A stretch of DNA of 64,000 nt from Paenibacillus glycanilyticus (GCF_030161375.1 NZ_BSSQ01000035.1:53176-117175); one strand, 5' to 3'. Shown: positions 49,401 to 57,737, numbered from the stretch's first letter. The notes: generated from the sequence alone by a model not told the origin. Numbers and translations are program-made.

Positions 49401-51195
49401 CGCTATCATTCCTGAATACCCAGTCGGGAGTGGACGCGTGCCAGACCAGAGCATGCCCGCGAAGTTTTTTGCCCGATTCCAGAGCGTACTGCGCAACCGT
49501 ATCGCCAGACGTAAAGTTGTATACGTCTTTGGAAGCTTCGAGCACGTTCATCTTCATCGAATTCTCAAGCGTCATGCTGTTATAATGCTTGCTTACCAGT
49601 TCCCCGTTTCCGCCTTCCAGATCGCGCGGTTCTACAGAAGCACCAATCGGGAACTTGTCGGCGTAAACTTCCCACATGGAAGGAATGTCGTTTTGTATGG
49701 CGGAAGGAGGCTTAAGAGTAATGCTTGCTTCATCCACGTAGTAGTCAAACGTACCGATCGCCGAATCCAGCTTGACGTTAAGCGTTGAATAGGAAGCTCC
49801 AGAGGTTAGACTCGGAATCTGATAATCACCGCTTATCTTCGTCCATTCCCCTTCCTGAACGGCAGCTGCCGCAACCCGTTCATAGGAAGGTCCTTCTCCC
49901 GAATCCCTCGTTAGCGTAATGACCATTTCATCGGTTGATGCAACGCTTCCAACTGGTTTGACCCAATAAGTGAATACATAGGTCGTCCCGGGAAGGGCTT
50001 TGCCCAGCAGATCGTATTGCGCGCCCTGCCAATTCTCGGTGCGTCCAGACACGAGCATGCTTTTTTGTCCTTCATGGGCCTCAGCTTCCGAATTTGAAAG
50101 TGCAGGCGCTCCGGCAGGTGCCCAGCCGGTCGTCAATCCGTCTTCGAATCCCGAAGCGTACAGCGTTTTCCCGTCTGAAGGAATGCCGCTCACCATCAGC
50201 GATACATCATCCAGCCAGACGCTGTTTGCTCCCTCTCCCACAAAAAAGTTCAAGGCGGCTTTCAAGTCCGTATCTGCCGGCTTAAACGTATACTCGTAGG
50301 ATTGGACATCCGTCGTCAGCTCGAAGGTAGTATCCATATACCTGGTCCAAGAGCCTCCGTTCTCCTGAATGTCTACGCCAATGACCTTGCCCGGCTTCTC
50401 CGCCTTGGCCTTGAAGCGAAGCGTGTAAGTAAGCGTCTTGTCGGCCGGCACAACCTGCAATGCCTGCACGTTCCAGTTGGCAGAGCCTCCTTTGGCTATG
50501 TTGGCGTAGAAAGACGCTGCGCCCGTAAGCGGAGAATCGCCCGAAGCGGTTACTTCCGCTTCCGCGGGGCTAATTGTCGAGACTCCCCAATGATCAAGCC
50601 CGCTTTCGAAATCTCCGTTCTGCAAGAGCTCCAGCGGTTCGCTGCCGCTCCCCTCGCCTGTTCGGACCAATTGAACATGATCAATGTCCCGTTCCGAGCC
50701 AAGCCCCCACAATTCAAGTCGATAGCCGCTTGCGCTTAGCGTGCTTGGCGCGGTGAACGTCTTCTCGATCGTCTGCCAATCCATGCCCGCGTCATCCGCC
50801 GCATTGACATAGGTCTCGTATTTCGTCCCTTCGATATCGACGGGCGAAGCTTCATTCGTTCGCACGGCGAAGAAGAAGTACCGCTCTGCACCTTCTTTTG
50901 CCCCAAGCTTGACATCCATGCTCAGCTTGTATGTAGCTCCTGCCGCAAGCGGCAGGTTTTCCTGGACAATCCCGCCTTGAGCGGGCTGCATCTTCGCGAT
51001 GCCGCCATCAGCGCTCCAGTCCGCCCCCCATGTTGTCCATCCGGTTGTTCCGTCTGCAAAATCCCCGTTGACTATCAGATTGCTTTCTTCCGCATTCGCT
51101 GTCCCAGTCGGAACCGGGCCAGCTCCGAGTGCCAGAGTTGCAGCCAGCAGAAGACTCGTCGCCAAGCTCACGAATCTTCTTGTTCGTCGATACAC
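46420..51195 (-). CDS. Surface-anchored multimodular GH10 endo-beta-1,4-xylanase
   Basis: Cell-surface xylanase of 1591 aa. The start is GTG behind a perfect AAAGGAGG. The signal peptide ends near residue 34 (GTANA). Domains: two CBM4/9/22-like jelly rolls (about 35-180, 184-335), a CBM22-like domain (about 340-498), the GH10 barrel (about 500-848) with acid/base Glu643 in WDVVNEAI and nucleophile Glu755 in QATELDVN, then two CBM9-like domains (about 852-998 and 1001-1190). A beta-rich linker (about 1195-1405) also occurs in the SLH GH74-like protein, and three SLH repeats end the protein (about 1408-1591). This is the classic layout of S-layer-bound xylanases. It is driven by a motif-2 promoter and overlapped by a cre-like site, and is first gene of the block A catabolic unit. 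Confidence 0.96.
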   Translation of the reverse strand: MYRRTRRFVSLATSLLLAATLALGAGPVPTGTANAEESNLIVNGDFADGTTGWTTWGADWSADGGIAKMQPAQGGIVQENLPLAAGATYKLSMDVKLGAKEGAERYFFFAVRTNEASPVDIEGTKYETYVNAADDAGMDWQTIEKTFTAPSTLSASGYRLELWGLGSERDIDHVQLVRTGEGSGSEPLELLQNGDFESGLDHWGVSTISPAEAEVTASGDSPLTGAASFYANIAKGGSANWNVQALQVVPADKTLTYTLRFKAKAEKPGKVIGVDIQENGGSWTRYMDTTFELTTDVQSYEYTFKPADTDLKAALNFFVGEGANSVWLDDVSLMVSGIPSDGKTLYASGFEDGLTTGWAPAGAPALSNSEAEAHEGQKSMLVSGRTENWQGAQYDLLGKALPGTTYVFTYWVKPVGSVASTDEMVITLTRDSGEGPSYERVAAAAVQEGEWTKISGDYQIPSLTSGASYSTLNVKLDSAIGTFDYYVDEASITLKPPSAIQNDIPSMWEVYADKFPIGASVEPRDLEGGNGELVSKHYNSMTLENSMKMNVLEASKDVYNFTSGDTVAQYALESGKKLRGHALVWHASTPDWVFRNDSGGNLSPDNPADVQLVDSRLKTYIETVVKHYEEMDHAVYAWDVVNEAIDESQPDGFRRSPWYEFFGPDYIAKAFTYAHDADMEDGHKDLELFYNDYNEYDPKKRALILNMLQGLKDQGVPIDGFGMQMHIGLASPSVDAISKTIDMYSALGLKVQATELDVNVFDVYPLAMDSLTPEADAALGYRYKALFDVFKEKAAEGKFQAVTFWNIHDGRSWLNAYIQPLNKSHPLPFDRNLQAKGAYWGIVDPTKLPALIREAKAADVAAVNDGLEDEGYRYLAATKLPSIQPVSFRAVWDAGHLSLFVHVSDATVDQTDKVEVFVDPDNSDNAFDPLKDMTAVHERGGEAGEGYNAEFAIPVNGLRLGQTLGLDIRVTDGENVFSWNDAANAQETSTSNYGNLTLSHVQFTTAVQAKNKPVIDGLADASWEKAVPVTTDVAVSSKEGTTAAKGTFRAMWSEDGLYVLADVKDPLLNKDSVNSYEQDSIEVFLDENNAKTSEYEEAGDAQYRINYNNEYNFNGKTLNSAVQSATSLTDDGYIVETFIPFQTVSRAEAGMLLGYDVQVNDADETGKRINTRTWSGAADNGWRSTTDYGVLKLASGVDENSGGGSTGGAAIPVTADVHGDSAILKLNADVIGKLLDGDSKVIHIEAKSSGGNASSILNENVQIPASLIAKATAKGKTLVLKLNDTVFTIEPGTFKLSDNAQLVELHVAKMPFADAAKKNAGLPSQGATPAYAYEFGLEIDGQKLSSFEKPLGIQVLLDESERSKQDKAGAYTFNETTGKWDYIGGHAVNGMLTFATAHFSAYAVVVNDKTFSDIASHWAKAAIERLASRWIATGLTETKFAPDQNVTRAEFAALLVRALGMKEANASASFTDIGENDWYRSYAEAAADNGVLLGNGAGQFVPNQAMTREEMAVSIIRAYHLSEGETRGNGASVSMFSDQSAEAPWARASIQEAVSLGLLQGYPDHTFRPKETLSRAEAAVALTKLIDLIGQ

Positions 51196-51234
51196 GAGAC
51201 TACCTCCTTTGTAATGGAACCTATTCAACCATGA

Positions 51235-51249
51235 ATATAGCGCTTACAA
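51235..51249 (-). promoter_or_regulatory. cre-like site at the GH10 promoter
   Basis: The minus strand reads TTGTAAGCGCTATAT, fitting 14 of 15 positions of WTGNAANCGNWNNCW. It lies 6 bases downstream of the -10 and so covers the expected start of transcription. Confidence 0.6.
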
Positions 51250-51254
51250 AACTA

Positions 51255-51319
51255 AGCATAGTTGGCTGCGCCACCCTCTATCAATCTACCGCAGCAACGA
51301 AAACTACACCTCGGCAACG
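51255..51319 (-). promoter_or_regulatory. Motif-2 promoter of the GH10 xylanase unit
   Basis: Two CGTTG boxes (51319-51315 and 51299-51295, minus strand) lie 20 bases apart, with TAGTTTT joined to the second. GATTGATA follows; TTGATA is the -35 (51284-51279), then an 18-nt spacer and TATGCT as -10 (51260-51255). Every spacing equals that at 40501-40565. Confidence 0.78.
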
Positions 51320-51356
51320 AAGTTGAAATGAAGCGGCAATCTCAACCCGCAAATAA

Positions 51357-51393
51357 CAAAAAAGCCGTACAGGAATAGTCCCCGTACAGCTTG
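51357..51393 (-). terminator. Intrinsic terminator of the VOC gene
   Basis: On the minus strand AGCTGTACGGG pairs with CCTGTACGGCT (G-T pairs included), followed by TTTTTTG. It insulates the GH10 promoter from the gene upstream. Confidence 0.8.
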
Positions 51394-51440
51394 TTTTTGA
51401 CACCGCCAATATTCAGCCTTCCTTAACAGCTAGCGCCATG

Positions 51441-51836
51441 TTAAGATTCCTCATTCCTATTCCCGGAACCAAATCCGATTATATAACCGTCCGGATCCTT
51501 CACCGAAAACTCCTTCCATACGCCCCAATCGTGCTCGGACAGGGCAGGCTCCGCGTCAAAGATTGCTCCGTTAGCCTTGAACTCCGCGTAGAGAAGATCC
51601 AGTTCTTGATGGGTCTGCACATAAGCATACGTATTCCATATTCCTTTGTTAGGACGCACATCCTGGCCGTCTTCCGCCTGAATAAGCTTGAAGCCTAGAC
51701 CAAAGTTATCCCGAATGACCCAATAGTCATTCACTTCACAACCTAACGCTTCTTCATAATACTTCTGCGACGCTGCCAGATCGGATACCAATAAGACCGT
51801 AAGAGAATTCTCGATTTTCGCCTTATTCATCTTCAT
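51441..51836 (-). CDS. VOC (glyoxalase/bleomycin-resistance fold) family protein
   Basis: Small protein of 131 aa with the paired beta-alpha-beta-beta-beta modules of the vicinal oxygen chelate family. The first module starts LTVLLVSDLAASQKYYEEAL and the second contains YAYVQTHQELDLLYAEFK, ending VKDPDGYIIGFG. Such single-unit proteins include antibiotic-binding and lyase members. It has GGGAG before the ATG and its own terminator. It is not part of the polysaccharide units. Substrate unknown. Confidence 0.9.
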   Translation of the reverse strand: MKMNKAKIENSLTVLLVSDLAASQKYYEEALGCEVNDYWVIRDNFGLGFKLIQAEDGQDVRPNKGIWNTYAYVQTHQELDLLYAEFKANGAIFDAEPALSEHDWGVWKEFSVKDPDGYIIGFGSGNRNEES

Positions 51837-51905
51837 TCCACTCCCTAATCATTGGAAATAACATCCATACACCAAACATTACCAAACATACGTTCTTATG
51901 TAAAG

Positions 51906-51935
51906 CAAAAAAAGAAGAGGATCTGACCTCTTCTT
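51906..51935 (-). terminator. Intrinsic terminator of the AraC-type regulator gene
   Basis: AAGAAGAGG pairs with CCTCTTCTT around six bases, followed by T7 on the minus strand. Confidence 0.85.
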
Positions 51936-51949
51936 CTCGCCTAGATCAA

Positions 51950-52825
51950 CTACACCATCTGGATAACCGGAATCCAAATTTCGCTCCGGAACGTCGGCGA
52001 CGCCGTATCCTTATGTTCGTTCCATAAGATCTCCGGTCCCGCTGCCGCTTCATAATTCGAGGACGGGAACCATTCCGAATAAATGCGTCCCCAAACATTT
52101 TGAAGAGTGGCCGGGAATGGCCCTACCGCTTCAAATACGGCCCATGTACCCGCCGCAACATGCAGCTCGCTTAATTCCTCCGGGCAAACCGCGGTTGTTG
52201 CCACTCCGATATAATGATCCAGCTCTCCCTTCTCCTCCATGCGTTCCTCCGAGAAGTTAACGGATGCGCTAATCATCCCTTTCGGCTCCATATTGGACAA
52301 TGATTTCAGCAGATGGATGCGTTCTTCAGTCAAGCTTTGCCACATCGCGGCAATCTCCGGGTTTACCCCTTCAAATACAATGGGAACCCGCTTCATCAGG
52401 CCAACGATGCTAAAGGCCTCTTTTTGTTCGATCCGGTAGTTCATTTCGTCTCCTCCTGATATCGTTAATTGAAAGGACATGCGGGGAAAAGCTTTGAGCG
52501 GTTGACCTTCTTGCCTAGCTTCTGACGGCGTAATTCCGTGAACGCTCTGGAAAGCTTTCGCGAACGAATCCGCAGAAGAATAACCATATTTTATGGCTAC
52601 ATCTATAACCCTTGATGACGAGTTCATGAGATCAAACGCGGCAAGCGACAATCTTCTGCGCCGTATATATTCGGACAGAGACACTCCCGCGAGGAAGGAG
52701 AACATCCGCGAGAAATGGTATTCCGAGCAATAGGCCCGCTTCGCCGCTTCCCTCAGATCAATCTCCTCCGCCAAATGATCCTCGATATACTTGAGCGCCT
52801 GATTCATATGATCCAGCGTATTCAT
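51950..52825 (-). CDS. AraC-family regulator with GyrI-like effector domain (Rob-like)
   Basis: Transcription regulator of 291 aa. Residues about 1-105 hold two AraC helix-turn-helix units, with AAKRAYCSEYHFSRMFSFLA and VAIKYGYSSADSFAKAFQSV. Residues about 128-291 are a GyrI-like/BacR-type effector-binding domain (MNYRIEQKEAFSIVGLM to EIWIPVIQMV) that binds small hydrophobic compounds. This order of domains is the Rob/TipAL-like arrangement, usually linked to drug or stress response. It has its own terminator. It has no receiver domain and is unrelated to the YesN proteins of the locus, so a role in polysaccharide control is unlikely. Confidence 0.92.
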   Translation of the reverse strand: MNTLDHMNQALKYIEDHLAEEIDLREAAKRAYCSEYHFSRMFSFLAGVSLSEYIRRRRLSLAAFDLMNSSSRVIDVAIKYGYSSADSFAKAFQSVHGITPSEARQEGQPLKAFPRMSFQLTISGGDEMNYRIEQKEAFSIVGLMKRVPIVFEGVNPEIAAMWQSLTEERIHLLKSLSNMEPKGMISASVNFSEERMEEKGELDHYIGVATTAVCPEELSELHVAAGTWAVFEAVGPFPATLQNVWGRIYSEWFPSSNYEAAAGPEILWNEHKDTASPTFRSEIWIPVIQMV

Positions 52826-52906
52826 CGCTTTCCCTCCTTCCTAACTCCAAGATTATCAAAAGACGAACGACCGCATCCGACATTTCATGCACCATATTAA
52901 CGGTAT

Positions 52907-52947
52907 CGAAGAAAAGAGGCAAGCCGGGATGGCCTGCCTCCTCTTCC
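52907..52947 (-). terminator. Intrinsic terminator of the small 52948 gene
   Basis: On the minus strand GGAAGAGG and GGCAGGCC pair with GGCTTGCC and TCTTTTC segments around a 3-4 nt loop, ending in a short T-rich tail. Confidence 0.6.
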
Positions 52948-53148
52948 TTAGTTATGCCTGACTTCTTCGATCACGGAGATCGGTACATGAATTAATAGGT
53001 TCGCGTCTTGTCTTAGCTGTACGAACAGCTCCTCGACCTTTTCAATTCTGCCGCGCCATATTTTCCCCTCATTCGTCCAAACCGCCACTTGTTGCTGAGC
53101 AATCTTCGCATGTAATAAGTGCAATCGAATGGTTGAGATTAGTCTCAT
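52948..53148 (-). CDS. Small protein of unknown function, possible LSm/DUF2642-like
   Basis: A 66-aa protein starting MRLISTIRLH behind AAGGG, with a terminator after it. The segment VAVWTNEGKIWRGRIEKVEE followed by LFVQLRQDANLLIHVPISVI looks like a small five-stranded barrel as in DUF2642 or LSm-like proteins of Bacilli. I do not recognise a specific family. It is divergent from the GH2 gene and shares no obvious link with it. Confidence 0.55.
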   Translation of the reverse strand: MRLISTIRLHLLHAKIAQQQVAVWTNEGKIWRGRIEKVEELFVQLRQDANLLIHVPISVIEEVRHN

Positions 53149-53374
53149 CTACCCTTCTGCCCCAAGATCCTCCGATAGATACACAAAAATGGGACTTTTT
53201 ACTTAATTTTAATGCAACTTATCTCCATATACAATTGAAATTATGTACTCTCTTTTTCTTTGAAAATTAAATCATTTACTTCAATTACTTTACTTCTTGC
53301 CATTTTTCATTGCACTCTCGCACACCGGATGCCACTATCGAATTAGTATCGTCAGAACCGAAAGGAGTTCTTCC

Positions 53375-56300
53375 ATGAGCCATAAGCAAAAGTTGAATAA
53401 TGACTGGTATTTCTCGAAACATCCGCTTGGTACGGAACTAGATGCGATCGTAGAACCTAACATCAATTGGTCTCCCGTTACGCTTCCTCATGATTGGTTA
53501 ATATACGACTCCGGCAATCTATACGAGAATGGGGTCGGCTGGTACCGCAAGACGATTGTCTTCGACGCATTAGATCCGCGCCAACGAATTGCGCTGCGAT
53601 TTGAAGGCGTTTACATGAACTCGACCATCTATATAAACGGGCAAGAAGCAGGTACTTGGAAAAATGGCTACTCCACCTTTGAAGTTGATCTGACCTCTTT
53701 CCTTGTACAAGGCGATAACGAGATTCTCGTTCAGGTTATTCATGAATCTCCAAATTCCCGCTGGTATTCGGGAGCAGGGATTTATCGGTCCGTCTGGCTC
53801 ATTACTTCGTCCGATACGCATCTTGCTTCAGACGGGATTTATATTTCCGCCCGTAAAAATGCTGCCGACCTCTGGTCCGTACAGATCGATGCTGAGATAG
53901 CTTTTTCCAAACATACGAACCTATCGTCCGAATATAAGCTGCGCCATACGATTAGGGATGCCGAATCTGCAATCATTACGCAATTCGAAGCCGCTATTCA
54001 ACCGCACAACGACTCTACCGCACGCTTCAACCAGATGCTTAACGTTCACGATCCGAATGTTTGGGATCTTGATCAACCATACTGCTACATGCTGCAAACC
54101 GAACTGATCATGGACGGCATCGTCCTAGACAGCGAGCTGCAAACCTTCGGATTCCGCACCTTCGACTTTAATACGGAGAAAGGCTTCTTCCTGAACGGCC
54201 GACATGTGAAACTTCAAGGCGTTTGTCAGCATCATGACCTCGGTTCCCTTGGAGCTGCGGTCAACAAGTCGGCTCTGAGAAGACAAATTGCCCTCCTCCA
54301 GGAAATGGGCGTTAATGCGATTCGAACGGCCCATAATATGCCGGCGGTAGAACTGATGGAATTAGCCGACGAGATGGGCGTGCTTATCGTCTCCGAAGCG
54401 TACGACATGTGGGAACGGTCGAAGACGCCTTACGATTTTGCCCGCTTCTATGCGGAATGGTGGAAAAAAGATATCGCAAGCTGGGTTCGCCGGGACCGGA
54501 ATCATCCCAGCATGCTGATGTGGAGCATCGGGAATGAAATTTACGATACCCATGCGGATGAGCGCGGACAAGTATTGACAGCGGAGCTGCGGAATGAGGT
54601 CGAGCTTCATGATCCGAAGGGCAATGCCGTCGTTACGATTGGCTCCAACTATATGCCGTGGGAGAACGCTCAGAAATGCGCCGATCTGGTCAAGTTCGCC
54701 GGATACAATTATGGGGACAAATATTACAAACCGCATCACGAACAACATCCGGATTGGTTCATTTATGGCAGCGAAACTTGCTCAACCGTGCAAAGCCGGG
54801 GCATCTATCATTTCCCTCTCGCCCAATCGGTACTGGCCGATGACGATGAGCAATGCTCTTCGCTTGGCAACAGCTCGACCAGCTGGGGAGCCAAAAGCAC
54901 GGAAGCGTGCATTATTGCTGACCGTGATGCGCCTTTCTCTATCGGACAATTTCTGTGGACCGGGTTTGATTATATCGGCGAGCCGACGCCTTATCATACG
55001 AAAAACTCCTATTTCGGACAGATCGATACGGCGGGCTTCAAGAAAGATGCCTTCTATATTTATCAAGCGGAATGGACCGATTATAAAACCGATCCGATGG
55101 TTCATATTTTCCCGTATTGGGACTTCTCGGAGGGTCAGCTCATCGATGTGCGTGTCTGTTCGAATGCGCCTAAGATCGAGTTGTTCTTCAATGAAGTGTC
55201 ACTAGGGACATATGAGATCGATCATAAGAACGGCCAGCAACTGCTTGGCGAATGGCAAATTCCGTATGCTAAAGGCGTCTTGCGCGCTGTCGCTTATGAT
55301 GAATTCGGCAATCGGATTGCGACCGACATCCAATCCTCTTTCGGAGATGCGGCATCTATTCGCCTAACGCCTGACAGGATAACCATGGCGGCAGACGGTG
55401 AGGATCTGATCTTTATCGAGATCTCCGCGCTAGACCAGAATGGCCTGTCCGTAGCCAATGCGAACAATCGGGTTCATATTTCCGTAGAAGGACCTGGCAG
55501 GCTTGTTGGACTCGATAACGGCGACAGCACGGATTATGATTCCTACAAAGGAACGCATCGCCGCATGTTCAGCGGCAAGCTTCTGGCTATCATTGCACCA
55601 ACGCTCGAGAGCGGTACGGTAACCGTTCGCGCCGTGTCCAATGGTTTGATTGCCGGAGAAATCGTACTTACGGCTATTGATCCGTCACCGGCAGCTCCTG
55701 GAGAGGAATATACGCTGTACGATTACGCGCCGGAGCAACAAGCGGCATTAACTACGGCTGTAATATCGTTAGAAAACGATGAGATTCCTGTCCGCAAGAT
55801 GGAAATCGTTTGTCCGCAAGGCAACTCGTTTGCGGAAGATCGCCGCTCACTCCCTGTTCAGGTCATCGTTCACCCGAGTAATGCCACGTATCAAGAGGTA
55901 GAATGGCGTGTCACTAACGCCGCAGGAGTCGACGCGAATATTGCAACGCTGAAGGCAGACGGGCACCAAGCAGAAGTTACTGCCGTTAGTGACGGCGAGT
56001 TTTATATCCGATGCGCAACCCGCAACGGATCGGATAACATCCGGTTATACTCTGTCATGGAAATGCGGATTACCGGCATAGGCGAGGCGTTTATCAATCC
56101 TTATGCATTTGTATCCGCGGGTTATCATAGCCAGTTCAGCCGCAATCTGACTAACGGCAACGAACGCGGCGTTGCGACAAGCAGAGACGGCGAAAGCTGG
56201 ATTTGTTTTGACCATATTGATTTTGGCAGCTTTGGATCAGACGAGATTACTTTGCCGATCTTCTCCCTCGACAGCGAGCGGTTCACCTTTGAGATCTGGG

Positions 56301-56854
56301 AAGGTATTCCAAGCGATCCATCGTCTACGTTAGTTACGCAATTAACCTATCAAAAACCGACGAGATGGAATGTCTATCAAGAGGAAACCTATCGCCTGCC
56401 CCGTAGGCTAAAAGGGATAACTTCGCTTACTTTTGTCTTGCGGCGGAAGATTCATCTGAAAGGTTTTCAATTCCGTCAAGCAGCCAAAGCATTCGAACGG
56501 CTGGAGGCCTTAGAGAACACTCATATTTACGGAGATACGTTCAAGCTTGCAAACCATGCAATCGAGAACATCGGCAACAACGTTTCGCTCGTCTTTGAAG
56601 AGATGGATTTTGGAACGGCAGGCACAAGCAAGCTAGTCATTTGCGGCCAATATCCCATCGACAATAATACAATACACGTCTTATTCAGCGGTGTTGAAGG
56701 AGAGACGAAACAACTCATCGAATTCCCCTATTCGGAACAATATGTTGAACGGGAATACGTATTGGATTGTATGACCGGCATGCAGACCGTTACGTTTATT
56801 TTCCTGCCAGGCAGCCAATTCCATTTCCAATCGTTTCAATTCATGCGGGAATAA
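53375..56854 (+). CDS. GH2 family glycosidase (beta-galactosidase/glucuronidase-like), extended form
   Basis: Cytoplasmic GH2 enzyme of 1159 aa. The start is the ATG of MSHKQKLNND behind AAAGGAG. The sugar-binding jelly roll (about 10-170) contains TLPHDWLIY and RWYSGAGIYRSVWL. The immunoglobulin-like domain is about 170-285. The TIM barrel begins FNTEKGFFLNGRHVKLQGVC and has acid/base Glu388 in WSIGNEIYD and nucleophile Glu467 in YGSETCST. A DUF4982-like domain and an invasin/Big-like domain follow (about 600-800). The last 250 residues are extra beta domains of CBM6-like look (FDHIDFGSFGSDEIT; EEMDFGTAGTSKLV), twice repeated. It is the only glycosidase on the plus strand. No motif 1, motif 2 or cre site was found upstream; TACAAT at 53230-53235 may be its -10. 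Confidence 0.9.
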   Translation: MSHKQKLNNDWYFSKHPLGTELDAIVEPNINWSPVTLPHDWLIYDSGNLYENGVGWYRKTIVFDALDPRQRIALRFEGVYMNSTIYINGQEAGTWKNGYSTFEVDLTSFLVQGDNEILVQVIHESPNSRWYSGAGIYRSVWLITSSDTHLASDGIYISARKNAADLWSVQIDAEIAFSKHTNLSSEYKLRHTIRDAESAIITQFEAAIQPHNDSTARFNQMLNVHDPNVWDLDQPYCYMLQTELIMDGIVLDSELQTFGFRTFDFNTEKGFFLNGRHVKLQGVCQHHDLGSLGAAVNKSALRRQIALLQEMGVNAIRTAHNMPAVELMELADEMGVLIVSEAYDMWERSKTPYDFARFYAEWWKKDIASWVRRDRNHPSMLMWSIGNEIYDTHADERGQVLTAELRNEVELHDPKGNAVVTIGSNYMPWENAQKCADLVKFAGYNYGDKYYKPHHEQHPDWFIYGSETCSTVQSRGIYHFPLAQSVLADDDEQCSSLGNSSTSWGAKSTEACIIADRDAPFSIGQFLWTGFDYIGEPTPYHTKNSYFGQIDTAGFKKDAFYIYQAEWTDYKTDPMVHIFPYWDFSEGQLIDVRVCSNAPKIELFFNEVSLGTYEIDHKNGQQLLGEWQIPYAKGVLRAVAYDEFGNRIATDIQSSFGDAASIRLTPDRITMAADGEDLIFIEISALDQNGLSVANANNRVHISVEGPGRLVGLDNGDSTDYDSYKGTHRRMFSGKLLAIIAPTLESGTVTVRAVSNGLIAGEIVLTAIDPSPAAPGEEYTLYDYAPEQQAALTTAVISLENDEIPVRKMEIVCPQGNSFAEDRRSLPVQVIVHPSNATYQEVEWRVTNAAGVDANIATLKADGHQAEVTAVSDGEFYIRCATRNGSDNIRLYSVMEMRITGIGEAFINPYAFVSAGYHSQFSRNLTNGNERGVATSRDGESWICFDHIDFGSFGSDEITLPIFSLDSERFTFEIWEGIPSDPSSTLVTQLTYQKPTRWNVYQEETYRLPRRLKGITSLTFVLRRKIHLKGFQFRQAAKAFERLEALENTHIYGDTFKLANHAIENIGNNVSLVFEEMDFGTAGTSKLVICGQYPIDNNTIHVLFSGVEGETKQLIEFPYSEQYVEREYVLDCMTGMQTVTFIFLPGSQFHFQSFQFMRE

Positions 56855-57121
56855 GAAGTAGACGACTCGGAAGACCACGGCACCATGCAGTGGTCTTCTT
56901 TCTGCTACGTGCGGCACAACTAATATACAAGTTATAAGTATAATTGTATAATTCAGGAATATAGGGGAGCTTATTAATGTGCTTTCTCTCCTGACCGTCT
57001 TATCCTGACCTTCCTTTACGAAAACCTATATTCGTCACACGTGCAGATTTCCATACGGGATCATAATTTGGTACACTAGACGTTACGTTTGAGACAGACA
57101 TCCAAGGAGGGGAATTATACA

Positions 57122-57736
57122 TTGCGAGTAAAAGAGAATTTAATAGGCGCGGCTATCGCTTTCGTCCTGATTTGCGGAGCTGGAGCCATTGGAGCAAATT
57201 ACGTTCTGAAAGCGTTGGACGGCGGCGGCAAGTCCGAGACTGCCGATAGCACCGAAACCACAACTAAAGCGCAGCCTCTTCATGTTCCGCAGGTTGATTT
57301 TGCCGCTGATTCCGCGGAAGGCAAAGCGATTGCCCAAATAAAAGAATATCATGCTGCGTTTGACCTCAAAGTAACCGGAGGCGGCTTAGATAATTTCACG
57401 ACCGACAATGACAACGCCTGGAATGAATTCCTGGCTTCGGATGCTTTGGATGCGAAGAAATATGAAGAAATCGGCAAAACATTAAATGGCGTTCAAGGAT
57501 TGCAGCTTGATATGAACACCATGATTGAGCTTGCCGGTATCGCTAATAAGAAGCATGATCCGGAAGCTTTACGGTTCATGCACCGTATCCTGCATGATCT
57601 GGATTTATATGCTTTCCCGAATAAAGATACTGTCCAACGGGATTACTGGGGGGTTACCGATACCGTCCCTTCGGAAGACACGGCTAACCGTACCGAGATG
57701 GAGAAGTTTTTGACTGCAAACTCAAACAAGAAGTAA
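57122..57736 (+). CDS. Membrane-anchored protein of unknown function
   Basis: Protein of 204 aa. The start is TTG behind a strong AAGGAGGGG; no ATG fits. One transmembrane helix (about 7-29, LIGAAIAFVLICGAGAIGAN) is followed by a Ser/Thr/Glu-rich linker and a soluble domain, so it is probably outside the membrane. The soluble part includes KAIAQIKEYHAAF, GLQLDMNTMIELAGIANKK and LRFMHRILHDLDLYAF, and looks mostly helical. I do not recognise the family. It is single and ends in a strong terminator shared with the convergent HAD gene. Confidence 0.8.
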   Translation: MRVKENLIGAAIAFVLICGAGAIGANYVLKALDGGGKSETADSTETTTKAQPLHVPQVDFAADSAEGKAIAQIKEYHAAFDLKVTGGGLDNFTTDNDNAWNEFLASDALDAKKYEEIGKTLNGVQGLQLDMNTMIELAGIANKKHDPEALRFMHRILHDLDLYAFPNKDTVQRDYWGVTDTVPSEDTANRTEMEKFLTANSNKK

Positions 57737-57737
57737 G

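Noticed and set aside
48508..49788. A 426-codon plus-strand open frame opposite the GH10 catalytic domain.
   Set aside because: It is an antisense shadow; the catalytic residues of GH10 are clear on the minus strand.
53149..53235. CTACC at 53150 upstream of the GH2 gene as a motif-1 site.
   Set aside because: The core is missing and there is no -10 at the 48-base offset.
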